DNA of 64,000 nt from Teichococcus aestuarii. Its GTDB lineage: Bacteria > Pseudomonadota > Alphaproteobacteria > Acetobacterales > Acetobacteraceae. The stretch is from positions 100,086-164,085 of the forward strand of contig NZ_PDOA01000010.1 in the NCBI RefSeq assembly GCF_003116135.1, given 5' to 3'. Each line of letters opens with the position of its first letter. Position 1 is the stretch's first letter. A model generated the notes under the pieces. The model had not been told where the DNA came from and made no database searches. It worked only from the letters and a program-made list of their open reading frames with translations. A program made the position numbers and the translations under genes. This document shows positions 1-8,981 of this stretch, piece after piece.

Positions 1-1263
1 GCACGCCATCACCAAAAGCGACCAGAGCTGCTCCTTCGAGCGGTGCACCTCGCTGTCGTGATGGCGCAGCGTATCCAGGAGATCGTCCTTGAGCGCCGAC
101 AAGACCTTGGGGTGAATGGAACCCCCGGCGATGAAGCCCTTCCACAGGGCCGCGGCCTCGCGGGGTACCGTCCAGCTGAACTTCGGGACCAAGTGCTGCT
201 GCGCCCAGTCCTGCTGTGTCATGAACAGGGCGGTCAGGTGGCGCGCCAGGATCACGCGTCCAAGCAGAAAGCCGTCCCCGCCGCCGGACGTCACCTGACG
301 CAGGCGTAGTTCCGCCTCCGCCGGAATGCCCTGGCCCACTTTCGGTTGGTAGGCAAAGAAGCGGTGCAGGAGCGCCTCGGTCAGGCGCCCCGGCGGCTCG
401 TTGATCGCGGCGTCCAGGGGGCTGGTATCCGGGCCGAGAGAGACAGGTAGCGCGAAGAAGATCGGAGCCAGCCGGTCCCAGAGCTGCCAGAAAAGGTCGG
501 CCGGATCCGCTGCGGTTACTCGCGTGGCTCCCGGAAGCCAGTACCCGATGGCCCAGGCGACTTCCCGGTTCTGGAGGAACGAGTCCGGCGCCTGGAGCAG
601 GAGGGGAGCCATTCGGCGGAACAGGGCGGCCTTGGCACAACCCCGCTTCATCCCGCTGAAGGCAACCAGCGTGGCCTGCCAGGTGTCACCCGGCCAAATC
701 CCCCGGGCCGCGAGCTGCTCGAGCACCCTCGCAGCCGCCTTTGGCCGTGACGGAACCACCTCGCCCCAGAGCGCCATCAGGGATTCTCGCGTGTCGTCGA
801 AGGCGCGGTGCTGGCGGACGGCGGGCTCTTGCAGGAGCGAGACGAGCTCCTCCAGCTTCAGCGCGCGCATCTCCCTCTCCGACACGCCCGCGCGATCAGG
901 CACGCCCAGGCGTTCGAACTCGAACCCGAGCCTCACCGACGACGGCGCTTCCACGGGGCCGTGCGCCGCCTCGTAGGCCGCAAGGAGAGCGGATGCTTCG
1001 GGCGGCAGCGGTCTGTCGCCCGCGTCGCGCATCTCGGCCAGCCTCGAGGCGAGCTGCCACGCCCGCCGGTCGGCATCCTCGACATCTGGTGGACCGGCGA
1101 CAGCCCTCCCGGCCAGCCGGGCGGCGCTTTCCTCGGGCAGTTCCCGCCAGAGCCGCCCCAGGAGGCGCATGCTTTCCGGTTCGTGACGCCTTGACCACAG
1201 GATGTCGCCGGACAGCAGGTAGTCGAGACCTGCCGCCAAGCGCGCTTCAGACTGCGTAGGCAT
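1..1263 (-). CDS. Partial helical C-terminal half of a SIR2-type protein, separate frame, runs off the left edge
   Basis: An open reading frame on the reverse strand starts with ATG at 1263 and has no stop before the window edge, giving at least 421 residues (start MPTQSEARLAAGLDYLLSGD). It overlaps the end of the SIR2 gene by 17 bases in another frame. AGAGGA lies about nine bases before the ATG, so it could be translated on its own by re-initiation. I recognise no catalytic motif; the chain is Leu/Ala/Arg-rich and looks all-helical. From memory of the family, long SIR2 proteins carry this kind of helical region in the same chain, so this may be the second half of a frameshifted gene. Coding is well supported; function is inferred only from context. 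Confidence 0.75.
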   Translation of the reverse strand, partial: MPTQSEARLAAGLDYLLSGDILWSRRHEPESMRLLGRLWRELPEESAARLAGRAVAGPPDVEDADRRAWQLASRLAEMRDAGDRPLPPEASALLAAYEAAHGPVEAPSSVRLGFEFERLGVPDRAGVSEREMRALKLEELVSLLQEPAVRQHRAFDDTRESLMALWGEVVPSRPKAAARVLEQLAARGIWPGDTWQATLVAFSGMKRGCAKAALFRRMAPLLLQAPDSFLQNREVAWAIGYWLPGATRVTAADPADLFWQLWDRLAPIFFALPVSLGPDTSPLDAAINEPPGRLTEALLHRFFAYQPKVGQGIPAEAELRLRQVTSGGGDGFLLGRVILARHLTALFMTQQDWAQQHLVPKFSWTVPREAAALWKGFIAGGSIHPKVLSALKDDLLDTLRHHDSEVHRSKEQLWSLLVMAC

Positions 1264-3223
1264 CGAGAGCCATCCTCTGAAACAGGACGTAAGGGAGCGC
1301 CCGCCAGCGGAGCAGAAGGGCATCCGCCGCCTGGGCGTTCGTTTCCCTCAACGCCTCCATCGAATCCCGCGTCACGTCGATCAACCGCGTCCAGTCCTCG
1401 TAACCACGGGCCTCGGGGCCGGGTCGGACCGGGCGGTACATGACAGGGAGCGGATCGCTGGTTTCGCCCGCCTGCCCCACCAGGGCAAACAGGTCGAGCG
1501 CGCGCTTCAGCTGGCTGGTCAGGTCATCCGCCACCGCCGCGAGAAAGGCCGTCCGGCCCCGGACTGCCTCGAGCAGGGATTCGAGCATGTCGCCGCAGGC
1601 CAGCTCGATGTCGATGGCGACGTGGTCTCCAGCCGTTGGCAGACGGAAGGAGGCGGTTCCTCCAGGAGGCGACACACTCGGCTCGAAAAACGGATGGGTG
1701 CGCTTGATCCGTGGGATAGGGGCCATCATCCGCGTGAAGTCCTGCCGGGTGACATGGTCGTCCGCCCCGCCCTTGAGGCGCGTCCAGCACGCATGAACGT
1801 CCGCGAGGTCCGCCATGGGCGCGCGGGCCATAGGATGCGCGACCAGGCGCCAGGCCGCCTCCAACCCGGTGTCGAGATGAGGTTTCTCGTTCGGCTTCGC
1901 GACGGCACCCGGCGCGGCGGCGGGTTCATCCAAGCGGTCCAAGATCGCCGTCTGCAGGGCGGGGTGAGGGCTGCCACCTTTCAGCACCCAGTCGAGCAGC
2001 TCCGGCTTGTCCAGGTGCCGCGTCAGCCAGACCATCAGCTGGAAGTGGGTTGGCGAGACCCAGCGTGCCGCCACGTCCTGGGCGGTCTGGGACACCGACG
2101 CACCCGTCGCGGGGAGGCTTGCGCGCACGCCGAGGAGTTGCCACTCCTCGAGCACCGGCAGCCATTGGATCGGGGCAGGCACCTCGGCCTTGGCGAAGCT
2201 GAGAACGGCAGCCGGTTCCTCCAGCGCCCAGCGCACCGCCTCCACCTCGTGATCGACGGAGTAGGGGGGGACCGGGATGATGTCGGAGGCCCGCTCGGCC
2301 GCACGGATGCGTGCCGTGAGCCCGAACTTCTTCCGCTGCCCCCACTCGGCGAGGGTGTCGTAGAGCAGCGAGTGGTCGTGATTGGGCGCCGCGTACGGGA
2401 TGGGCTCGACGCCCTTCGCGCGCCACGCCTCCTCCTCCTGGGCCATGGCCGTCGGATCCTGGTAGGGCGCGAATGCCCAGGCTCGTGGCGACGGTTTGGC
2501 TGATGACCCAGCAAGCTGACGCTCGGCGGCGAAGGCGTCCATCAGGTAGCGCATCACCGGGTCGTCGACGCTGTATCCCACGAACAGCACCGGGTACTTG
2601 GTGAACAGGTCGGTGACGAACCGACTGGCCCAGCGCTCGGTGAGGTATGCCAGCCCGAAGTCGCCGGTGCTGTAGACCAGTGACTGCACCGACGTGTGCT
2701 CGCCCGTGGCGCCGGGTGCGATCTTGCCGTGAAGGTAGGCGACGCTGCGCCAACGGTGCTGCTTCGGCACGGGCAGCATGGGCGCGACGTCGTTGGTGAC
2801 CTCGTAGCCCAGGGCCTTGGCAGCATGGTCGAACTGCGGGTCGAAGTTGGTGGTCACCATGCGGAAGCCGCCGTCCCGCAGCCGGGCCAACTCGAGCACC
2901 GCCTTGTGGCGTTCGAACGGCGCCGTGACCGTCAGCACGTCGACAACCGCCTGCCGCACCCGGTTTCGGCCCAGGCGCTGCTCCAGCAGGTGTAGGGCGC
3001 GATCGTACTGGTACCCCGTGAGGGCAGCCTGCTCCTGGTCATTTAGGACCTGCCGCAGCGCCCCCGTGACGCTGTTCACCAGTTGGCTGAAGGAAGGCAT
3101 TCCGGCGACGCCGGGCCCGGTGGACATGGACACACCTGCTCCGCAGAACAGGACCAGTTCCTCGTCCTCCAGGGCGCGCCGGACGGCGTCGGGGATGTCA
3201 GGGCCGTCGGCCACGAAGCGCAT
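1247..3223 (-). CDS. SIR2-family protein, N-terminal part (putative NAD-consuming defence effector)
   Basis: 658 residues. The N-terminal half carries SIR2 signatures: GAGVS near residue 30, TTNFDP near 125, a YLHGK catalytic-His motif near 164 and FVGYSVDDP near 215. Such domains in defence proteins cleave NAD+ to abort phage infection; that role is family knowledge, not shown here. After about residue 300 the chain is helical with no motif I recognise. The stop lies inside a downstream frame that seems to continue the protein, so the gene may be frameshifted or a translationally coupled pair. The start at 3223 is the first ATG of the frame. A divergent PIN-domain gene lies upstream. The SIR2 call is strong; the antiphage role is inference. 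Confidence 0.8.
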   Translation of the reverse strand: MRFVADGPDIPDAVRRALEDEELVLFCGAGVSMSTGPGVAGMPSFSQLVNSVTGALRQVLNDQEQAALTGYQYDRALHLLEQRLGRNRVRQAVVDVLTVTAPFERHKAVLELARLRDGGFRMVTTNFDPQFDHAAKALGYEVTNDVAPMLPVPKQHRWRSVAYLHGKIAPGATGEHTSVQSLVYSTGDFGLAYLTERWASRFVTDLFTKYPVLFVGYSVDDPVMRYLMDAFAAERQLAGSSAKPSPRAWAFAPYQDPTAMAQEEEAWRAKGVEPIPYAAPNHDHSLLYDTLAEWGQRKKFGLTARIRAAERASDIIPVPPYSVDHEVEAVRWALEEPAAVLSFAKAEVPAPIQWLPVLEEWQLLGVRASLPATGASVSQTAQDVAARWVSPTHFQLMVWLTRHLDKPELLDWVLKGGSPHPALQTAILDRLDEPAAAPGAVAKPNEKPHLDTGLEAAWRLVAHPMARAPMADLADVHACWTRLKGGADDHVTRQDFTRMMAPIPRIKRTHPFFEPSVSPPGGTASFRLPTAGDHVAIDIELACGDMLESLLEAVRGRTAFLAAVADDLTSQLKRALDLFALVGQAGETSDPLPVMYRPVRPGPEARGYEDWTRLIDVTRDSMEALRETNAQAADALLLRWRALPYVLFQRMALDAYAV

Positions 3224-3493
3224 GGTTACATCCGGTCCCGCCGCGCGCGGGCCTGCCCACCGGCGGGCAGCGGCGCCCGGCGGCGTGCTCCGTCAACAAT
3301 ACAACAAGGATTCAAACCCGGGAGCCCCCACCATCACGACGTGCGTCGTGGCGGGCGTGGCGCCTTGCTGATCCCGGTGACGAGCCTTCTGAAACGTGAA
3401 ACACCGGCTGGATCGCAGCCGAGAAACGAGGCAGATTCCATGGCAGCGCAGTTGCGGCTTCCAGTCGCCGGACGCTGCCGCCGGAGCTCGCCC

Positions 3494-5170
3494 ATGATCG
3501 TCTTCCCCGACACCAACTTCTTCCTGCACCACCAAGATCCGGCAGCTATCCCGTGGGCGCAGATCACTGGGGACGACCACATCAGACTGGTGATCTGCCG
3601 CAACACCGCTCGGGAACTTGACAAGAAGAAGTTCGAGCTACAGGGGCGCCCGCAGAAGAGGGCGCGCAAGTACGCGGCTGTCATCGCCGAGGTGGTGGAG
3701 ACGAAGCAGCCGGTGGAGCTGCGGGCCGCCGATCCAAGGGTGACCCTTGAGATGGCGCCACCGCGCCCTGGGGCTTGGGCAGTGCCGCCTGACCTGGAGG
3801 CTCCCTTCATCCTTGGGGATGATGCCTTCGTCGCCGATGTCTTGCACTTCCGCGACGTGATCGGCGAGGACTGCACCGTCCTCACCGCCGACAGCGGGCC
3901 TCTCGAAAAGGCGGCGGGCCACGGTCTGCCGGTGGTGCGTACCACGCGACCGGGCTGGCAACTGCCCGACGAGCCGGACACGCGCGACAAGCGGATCAAG
4001 GAGCTGGAAAGGCGCCTGGAGGAGATGGAGGGCGATGGTCCAGCCATCGCGGTCGAGGTGCGCCTGCAAGATGCCCCAGCTAGGGTCGTTCCGCTTGATG
4101 TGGTGCGATACCCGGTCCTGGCCGAGGAACGGGTAGAGGCTCTGCTGGCGGAACTCCAGGCTCGACACCCGCGGGTGGTCGAGTTCCCCAGGCCAACCGA
4201 GGCGGACGAAAAGGATCCGTTCACACCTGCCGCAGGCCAGCCCTTCGACCTCGCGGAACTCGAGGGACCGTTCGACTGGGTTGGGCCGACGGAGAAGCAG
4301 CTCGCCACCTACAACACCGCGTACGACACCTGGCTTGAAGAGGCACGCGCCCTCATCGACAACCTGCCGAAGCAGCGGCAGCGGCCGGAGTTCGACGCAT
4401 CATTCAAATTCTGCCTGGAGAACGTCGGTGTCGCTGCCGCAGAAGGTGTTCGGGTATCCCTGGAGGCAACAGCCGGACTGCTTCTCAAGGATCTCGATGA
4501 TGGTCCCAAGAAGAAGGCGGCGGGGAAGGCAAATGCTGTTGCGCAGCCTGTTCCGACGTCGCTCCGGCCGCCGCCCAAAGCCCCCGGCTGGCGTAAAATC
4601 TACCGAGAGGTGGCCCAGCCGACCCCGGACACTGTGAAGCCGAACAGGACGATGTCAGTTCTCGAGGCCATGCGCATTGCCGAGGCGGGCGGCGCATACG
4701 GATCCGCTTTGGCGGAGCACGAACGCATGCAGAAGATCATGCGGGATGCCGGTCTTGGGCCCCTGCCGGGAATGCCTGGCTTGCACGGTAGCGAGATGCT
4801 CAGCGGCTTGGGCTACCGCAGTCCAATGGAGGAGTTGCGAGTTCCCGTGGATTCCTTGTTCCCGCGCCAACCCAAACCGCGGGATCCGGAGGATTTCTAC
4901 TGGCGAGGTGGAGCGCCTGTACGCCTGCAGGCGCGATGGGATCTCGAATGCGAGCTTCTCCGCCATCACGTCCAACCGAGGGTATGGACGCAGGCCGTGG
5001 TGGCGCGGCTCGACCGCCTCCCCGGAAACGGCGGCTCGATCCGGGTTGAGGTGCATGCACGGAACCTGAAGCGGCCATTTACGAGGGACGTGCCGGTGCG
5101 CATCTCAGTGCGCGATGAGGACACCGAGGCTCTGGTACGCGCAGCGCTTTTCGGCCCTTCAACTGGGTGA
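3494..5170 (+). CDS. PIN-domain protein with a long C-terminal extension
   Basis: I chose the ATG at 3494 (MIVFPDTNFFLHH) because a PIN fold begins at once and GGAG lies eight bases upstream; the open frame extends further 5' but that stretch looks non-coding. The product is 558 residues. Residues 1-150 show the PIN acidic set: PDTN (Asp6), TARELD, LGDDAFVADVL and LTADSGPL, as in metal-dependent ribonucleases. A short coiled coil follows (KRIKELERRLEEMEG), then roughly 380 residues with no domain I know. Stand-alone PIN toxins are about 130 residues, so this is a much larger enzyme. It faces away from the SIR2 gene across a 270-base gap. A defence or RNA-decay role is possible but unproven. 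Confidence 0.8.
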   Translation: MIVFPDTNFFLHHQDPAAIPWAQITGDDHIRLVICRNTARELDKKKFELQGRPQKRARKYAAVIAEVVETKQPVELRAADPRVTLEMAPPRPGAWAVPPDLEAPFILGDDAFVADVLHFRDVIGEDCTVLTADSGPLEKAAGHGLPVVRTTRPGWQLPDEPDTRDKRIKELERRLEEMEGDGPAIAVEVRLQDAPARVVPLDVVRYPVLAEERVEALLAELQARHPRVVEFPRPTEADEKDPFTPAAGQPFDLAELEGPFDWVGPTEKQLATYNTAYDTWLEEARALIDNLPKQRQRPEFDASFKFCLENVGVAAAEGVRVSLEATAGLLLKDLDDGPKKKAAGKANAVAQPVPTSLRPPPKAPGWRKIYREVAQPTPDTVKPNRTMSVLEAMRIAEAGGAYGSALAEHERMQKIMRDAGLGPLPGMPGLHGSEMLSGLGYRSPMEELRVPVDSLFPRQPKPRDPEDFYWRGGAPVRLQARWDLECELLRHHVQPRVWTQAVVARLDRLPGNGGSIRVEVHARNLKRPFTRDVPVRISVRDEDTEALVRAALFGPSTG

Positions 5171-5210
5171 AGGGGCGGCTTCCCTAGAGGTGCCGCTTCC
5201 TAGCCTCCAA

Positions 5211-5537
5211 TCACCAACCGCGTTCGTAGCGCGGGCCATAACCTTGCTGGTGCCGCCACGCCCGGCGTTGCTCGCGTTCCTGCTCGATGCGCCAGGCTTC
5301 GCGCCGCGCGGCCTCGGCGATGAGGGCCTCGTCCCGCTCCCGGCGCCACTCCCGCCACTGCTGGCGCCGCTCCCAGTTGCCGTCGTACGGCCGCTGGTCC
5401 CAGTACTGCACGGTCTGGGCAGCGGCTGGCGGGGCAGCCAGGATGCTGGCGGCAGGGGCCGCGGACGCGTTGTGCGCCGCCAGCGTGAGCAGACTCGCTG
5501 TCATTGCGGCTGCTGCCGCCACTACGATCCGACGCAT
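5211..5537 (-). CDS. Small secreted Arg/Trp-rich protein of unknown function
   Basis: 108 residues. ATG at 5537 is preceded by GGAGG at a five-base spacing, which decides the start within a much longer open frame. The N-terminus is a plain signal peptide (MRRIVVAAAAAMTASLLTLAA, cleavage probably after ASA). The mature part is highly charged, with runs such as RRQQWREWRRERDEA and REAWRIEQEREQRRAWRHQQ, suggesting one long amphipathic helix, perhaps periplasmic. It is convergent with the PIN gene, whose stop is 40 bases away. No function assigned. Confidence 0.7.
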   Translation of the reverse strand: MRRIVVAAAAAMTASLLTLAAHNASAAPAASILAAPPAAAQTVQYWDQRPYDGNWERRQQWREWRRERDEALIAEAARREAWRIEQEREQRRAWRHQQGYGPRYERGW

Positions 5538-5720
5538 CTGAACCTCCACGGTGGGATGCCGAGGCTGGCAAAGTCGCAGGACAGCTTGTCGGCTGTTGGG
5601 CTGAACGATGGCCTCCGCGGGGCAGCCAAAGCCATCGCGGGGGCCGACCTGCTCGTCCGGCGGGGCTCCGAACCAGCGAGTTGATGCTATGCTGCCGCCT
5701 CCCCGAAGCTCACCGGCGCC

Positions 5721-7682
5721 ATGGACGGACCAACCAGCTGCCAGCCTCCCGCGATGCATGACTTGGACAGGGACGGCACCCGGCTCCCCTACGGCTTGGC
5801 CGAGGATGGCCGCCTGGCCCACGTGTCGGAGGTGGCCTCGGGGCTGGCGTGCCGGTGCCGCTGCCCAGGCTGCGGCGAGCGGCTGGTGGCCCGCAAGGGT
5901 GCCATCAAGGTCCACCACTTCGCCCACCACGTGGACCGCGCTTGCGTCGGCGCATGGGAAACCACCCTGCACCGGCTGGCCAAGGAGATCGTGCTGGAAG
6001 CCCGCGACATCCTCCTGCCGGACGCGGTGGCCGAGGTCGACGGCCTGCGCCAGGACGTCGCCTTCGCCACCGTCTTCCCCTACGAGGCGGCGGAGGCCGA
6101 GGTCGACATGGGTGGCCTGCGGCCCGATGCCGTCATCCGCGGCCGGGGCAGGGAGCTGCTCCTCGAGTTCCACGTCCGCCATCCCTGCGGCCCCGAGAAG
6201 CTGGCCCTCCTGCGGGAGCGGAACCTGCCCGCGGTCGAGATAGACCTCTCCCGTGTTCCCCGGCACGCCTCCCGTGCCGAGCACGCCGAGCATGTCCTGC
6301 GCGCGGCGCCCCGCCACTGGCTGCACAACGCCAAGGTCGCCGTTGAGGAGGAGCGCCTGCGGCGCATCGCGGCGGAGCGGGCGGCAGTCGAGAAGCGGCG
6401 CTTGCAGCGGCTCCATGGCCGGATCGCCGACGAGATCGCGGGCGCCTGGGTTGAGCCGGTGAGCCCTGGCCACTCCAGCTGGCGCATCAGGGCCGTGGAC
6501 GCTGGCTTCGGCGGGTTCGTCGGCCGGGCCGTCCCCGGTGACGGATGCTTCGCGGTAGTCGCCGAGACGTGGCAGGCGGCGTTCCTGGACCATGTCGCCA
6601 TTGGCGCCGCTGGCCACTGGGTGACGGGCGACGCCGCGCTCAGGACCCTCCAGAAGCGGCAGATGCTCAAGGCGCCGTTCCAGATCCGGCGGAACTGGGA
6701 GCCGGAGCTGGTCGCGCACATCCAGGAGCGCGTGCCGGGCTTCCGCCCGCCCCACGAGGTCATCGCCGACTACGCCGACTGGCTGGCGGAGCGCGGCCTG
6801 CTGATGCGCGTCCGCCAGGGCTGGGTGGCCGCCCAGACCGTCGGGTGGGAAGCCAGGCAGCGGATGGAGGCGGCGAGTGAGGCGAGGCGCCGCCAAGGTG
6901 AACTCCAGGACAAGCTGGGCACCATGCTGAAGGCGGCTGGGCTGCCCTGGGCGGACACGGCAGGCTGGCTGGAGAGGGCTGTCCCCGAGTTCGGTGCGGT
7001 GCCTCGTGTGCTGGCCGAGGAGGGCGGCGAGGGCTTCGGGCGCCTCATGCGAAGGCTCGATGAGCTCGAGAGGATGGTCCAGCCGCAAGCCAGTCCGTAC
7101 GAGGGCGGCTTGCTGGGCCTGCCGCTGGATGCGGTGCGGCTGAGGCGCCGGGACGAGGCGCGTGCCCGGCAGGAGGCCGCACGCCTCGAGCGCGAGGAGT
7201 TCGCGCGGCAGGCTGCGGAACGCCGCCGCCAAGAGTCAGGGGACTTCGTGGGCACCCTGATGACACGAGCCGTCGCCTTGATGGGTCAACATGCGGGCAC
7301 GACCTGGGTCTGTGATGCGGTCAGCGCCGCAACCGGGCTGCCCCTCGACGAGGGGCAGTTCGCCCTGGACTGGCAGGCGAGGAACCGCATCAGCGAGGCG
7401 ATGGCGGGCGAGCGGGACCGCATCATGGCGACCCGGGAAGCCGAGAGGCGCCGCCTCGACAAGGAGGCGGAGGCTGCCGCCGTTGTGGCAGGCTGCCGGA
7501 GCAGGCTGGAGGCGGAGGTGATGGCCCGCTTCCCCGGTCAGCCGGACTGGGCGCACATGTGGCTACGCGGCAAGCACCCCGCATTGGGCCGGTCGCCCTG
7601 GGAACAGTGCGTCGACGAACGGACGCTCGAACGCTGCAGGAGCCTGCTCGATGCGGCGCGGCCTAAGGGCAGGCGGCGGTAA
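5721..7682 (+). CDS. CoiA-like competence/nuclease family protein, long form
   Basis: 653 residues. Near the N-terminus is a zinc-ribbon-like motif, CRCRCPGCGERLVARKG, then KVHHFAHH. A stretch RPDAVI...ELLLEFHVRH near residues 135-155 follows, fitting the D...ExK-type nuclease core of the CoiA family. CoiA helps process incoming DNA during competence in Gram-positive bacteria; in proteobacteria the role of this family is unclear. The remaining 450 residues contain Arg/Glu-rich helical or coiled segments (about 205-235 and 470-500). Start 5721 is the first ATG; ATG at 5754 is an alternative and neither has a good ribosome site. It lies with other accessory genes and not with com genes. Confidence 0.7.
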   Translation: MDGPTSCQPPAMHDLDRDGTRLPYGLAEDGRLAHVSEVASGLACRCRCPGCGERLVARKGAIKVHHFAHHVDRACVGAWETTLHRLAKEIVLEARDILLPDAVAEVDGLRQDVAFATVFPYEAAEAEVDMGGLRPDAVIRGRGRELLLEFHVRHPCGPEKLALLRERNLPAVEIDLSRVPRHASRAEHAEHVLRAAPRHWLHNAKVAVEEERLRRIAAERAAVEKRRLQRLHGRIADEIAGAWVEPVSPGHSSWRIRAVDAGFGGFVGRAVPGDGCFAVVAETWQAAFLDHVAIGAAGHWVTGDAALRTLQKRQMLKAPFQIRRNWEPELVAHIQERVPGFRPPHEVIADYADWLAERGLLMRVRQGWVAAQTVGWEARQRMEAASEARRRQGELQDKLGTMLKAAGLPWADTAGWLERAVPEFGAVPRVLAEEGGEGFGRLMRRLDELERMVQPQASPYEGGLLGLPLDAVRLRRRDEARARQEAARLEREEFARQAAERRRQESGDFVGTLMTRAVALMGQHAGTTWVCDAVSAATGLPLDEGQFALDWQARNRISEAMAGERDRIMATREAERRRLDKEAEAAAVVAGCRSRLEAEVMARFPGQPDWAHMWLRGKHPALGRSPWEQCVDERTLERCRSLLDAARPKGRRR

Positions 7683-7783
7683 GGTGATCGGCACGGGCCG
7701 ATAGCTTGGAGGGCTCCATTTCCAGCCCCCATGACCGAACATGGGGCACGCTGCTCCGTTGTGGCAGGTCAGGAGGACAACCG

Positions 7784-8011
7784 ATGATCGATCCCACATC
7801 CGAGATGGCTCGCCTCGTGGAGAGGGCGAGGCCGTACGTTCCGCAGAGGATTACGCTGGGAACTATCGTGCTTGAGGGTGCCGCACCTCGCCTCGCTTGC
7901 GTCTCAGTCGAGCAGCATCCCGATCAGGACGGGGACCACGTGCGGCGGCAAGATGATGTCGAAGGTGCCGCCTTCATGAAGCCGTCCAGAGACGAGGACG
8001 AGATCGTTTGA
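7784..8011 (+). CDS. Possible small protein, unknown
   Basis: 75 residues starting MIDPTSEMARLVERARPYVP. The support is a strong GGAGG seven bases before the ATG at 7784 and protein-like first 45 residues. Its last 108 bases overlap the end of a convergent reverse gene, which is unusual, and the sequence there loses protein-like character. It could be the head of a truncated gene. Weak call. Confidence 0.3.
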   Translation: MIDPTSEMARLVERARPYVPQRITLGTIVLEGAAPRLACVSVEQHPDQDGDHVRRQDDVEGAAFMKPSRDEDEIV

Positions 8012-8401
8012 AGTCGGCGAGGCGCTCACCTCGGCGACCATCGACCGGGTCGCGTAGTCATTGATGTTCCCGGCATTGGCGGCCGATCCCATGCCGCTGG
8101 ACGCCTGCTGGAATGCAGCCATCCCCGCATCGAAAGCGGCCATGTCCGAGCCCGCCACCCGGGTCACCAGGTGCCCGACAGGTGCGGAGCCGAGCGCATC
8201 GATGAGCTGATCGCGTCCCCTCGATGTGAACGCGAGCGTCCTGTCCGAGAGGGGAGGATGCCGGAAGGTGATGGCGTAGCAGGGCTCTCGAGCAGTCTCC
8301 GTGATGTGCGCGAGGGCGACCCTTGCGCCGATCACGACGCCGGGCCGGTAGGTTCCAGGCTTTGCCGGGGTTTCAATGCTGTCGTCGGCCATGGATGCCA
8401 T
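7904..8401 (-). CDS. Hypothetical protein
   Basis: 165 residues beginning MASMADDSIETPAKPG. There is no signal peptide or membrane segment. The sequence alternates short hydrophobic stretches typical of beta structure (GVVIGARVALAHI, CYAITFRHPP, DLVLVSGRLHEGGTFDIILPP) and ends in VVPVLIGMLLD. The middle is Ala/Gly/Ser-rich. I do not recognise the family. ATG at 8392 is an alternative start. Confidence 0.55.
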   Translation of the reverse strand: MASMADDSIETPAKPGTYRPGVVIGARVALAHITETAREPCYAITFRHPPLSDRTLAFTSRGRDQLIDALGSAPVGHLVTRVAGSDMAAFDAGMAAFQQASSGMGSAANAGNINDYATRSMVAEVSASPTSNDLVLVSGRLHEGGTFDIILPPHVVPVLIGMLLD

Positions 8402-8519
8402 CCGCGAATTCCCGGCAGCCTATAGTCGCTTGGCTCGGGCGGCGACAGGCGAATGTCACAGAGGGTTATGCCGATTTGGCTGTGGCCCGCCGCGTCTCGA
8501 CGCGACCGCCTATCGGCTC

Positions 8520-8813
8520 TCATGATCCGATGATGCCAAGGATTCCTGCGCCCAGCTTCCCGGCGTCCTCCTCGCGCAGAACGACGGTGACCGGCTGGAG
8601 CACATGACCGGCCGGATGCCGCAGCACCGCTTGGCCGGTCACGCGGACGATGCCGCCGACCCGCTCGTAGGCGAAAGCGAACGCGCCCTCGGGGCCCCGC
8701 GACAGCTCCAGCATCCAGGACCCGTCGGCGCCCTGCACCACCGGCGGCTGTCCCTCCGGGCGTGCCAGCGGGGCAGGGGTGTGGCCGATGAACGTCGTGT
8801 CCTTGCCGGGCAT
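8520..8813 (-). CDS. Hypothetical protein
   Basis: 97 residues. The start at ATG 8813 (MPGKDTTFIGHTPAPL) is picked because AAGGA lies six bases upstream; an earlier ATG at 8819 sits directly on that site. The body reads like a small beta-rich domain (SWMLELSRGPEGAFAFAYERVGG). Family unknown. Confidence 0.55.
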   Translation of the reverse strand: MPGKDTTFIGHTPAPLARPEGQPPVVQGADGSWMLELSRGPEGAFAFAYERVGGIVRVTGQAVLRHPAGHVLQPVTVVLREEDAGKLGAGILGIIGS

Positions 8814-8981
8814 GCGCATTCCTTCTGCTTCCGCGCACGCCGTCCTTGGTGACCAACGACCAAGCCTTGCTGGCGTGCGGCGGCGAAGGTGGCGCCGACG
8901 CGATCGCCGGTCCAATCACAGGAACGGCGCCGCGCGGCGGGACGGAGGCGACGGCCGCGCGACGGCCCGCATGACCGGGCG

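Noticed and set aside
3305..3335. tRNA-like 3' end (ATTCAAACCC ... CCCCCACCA)
   Set aside because: No matching T-stem, anticodon arm or acceptor stem could be built.
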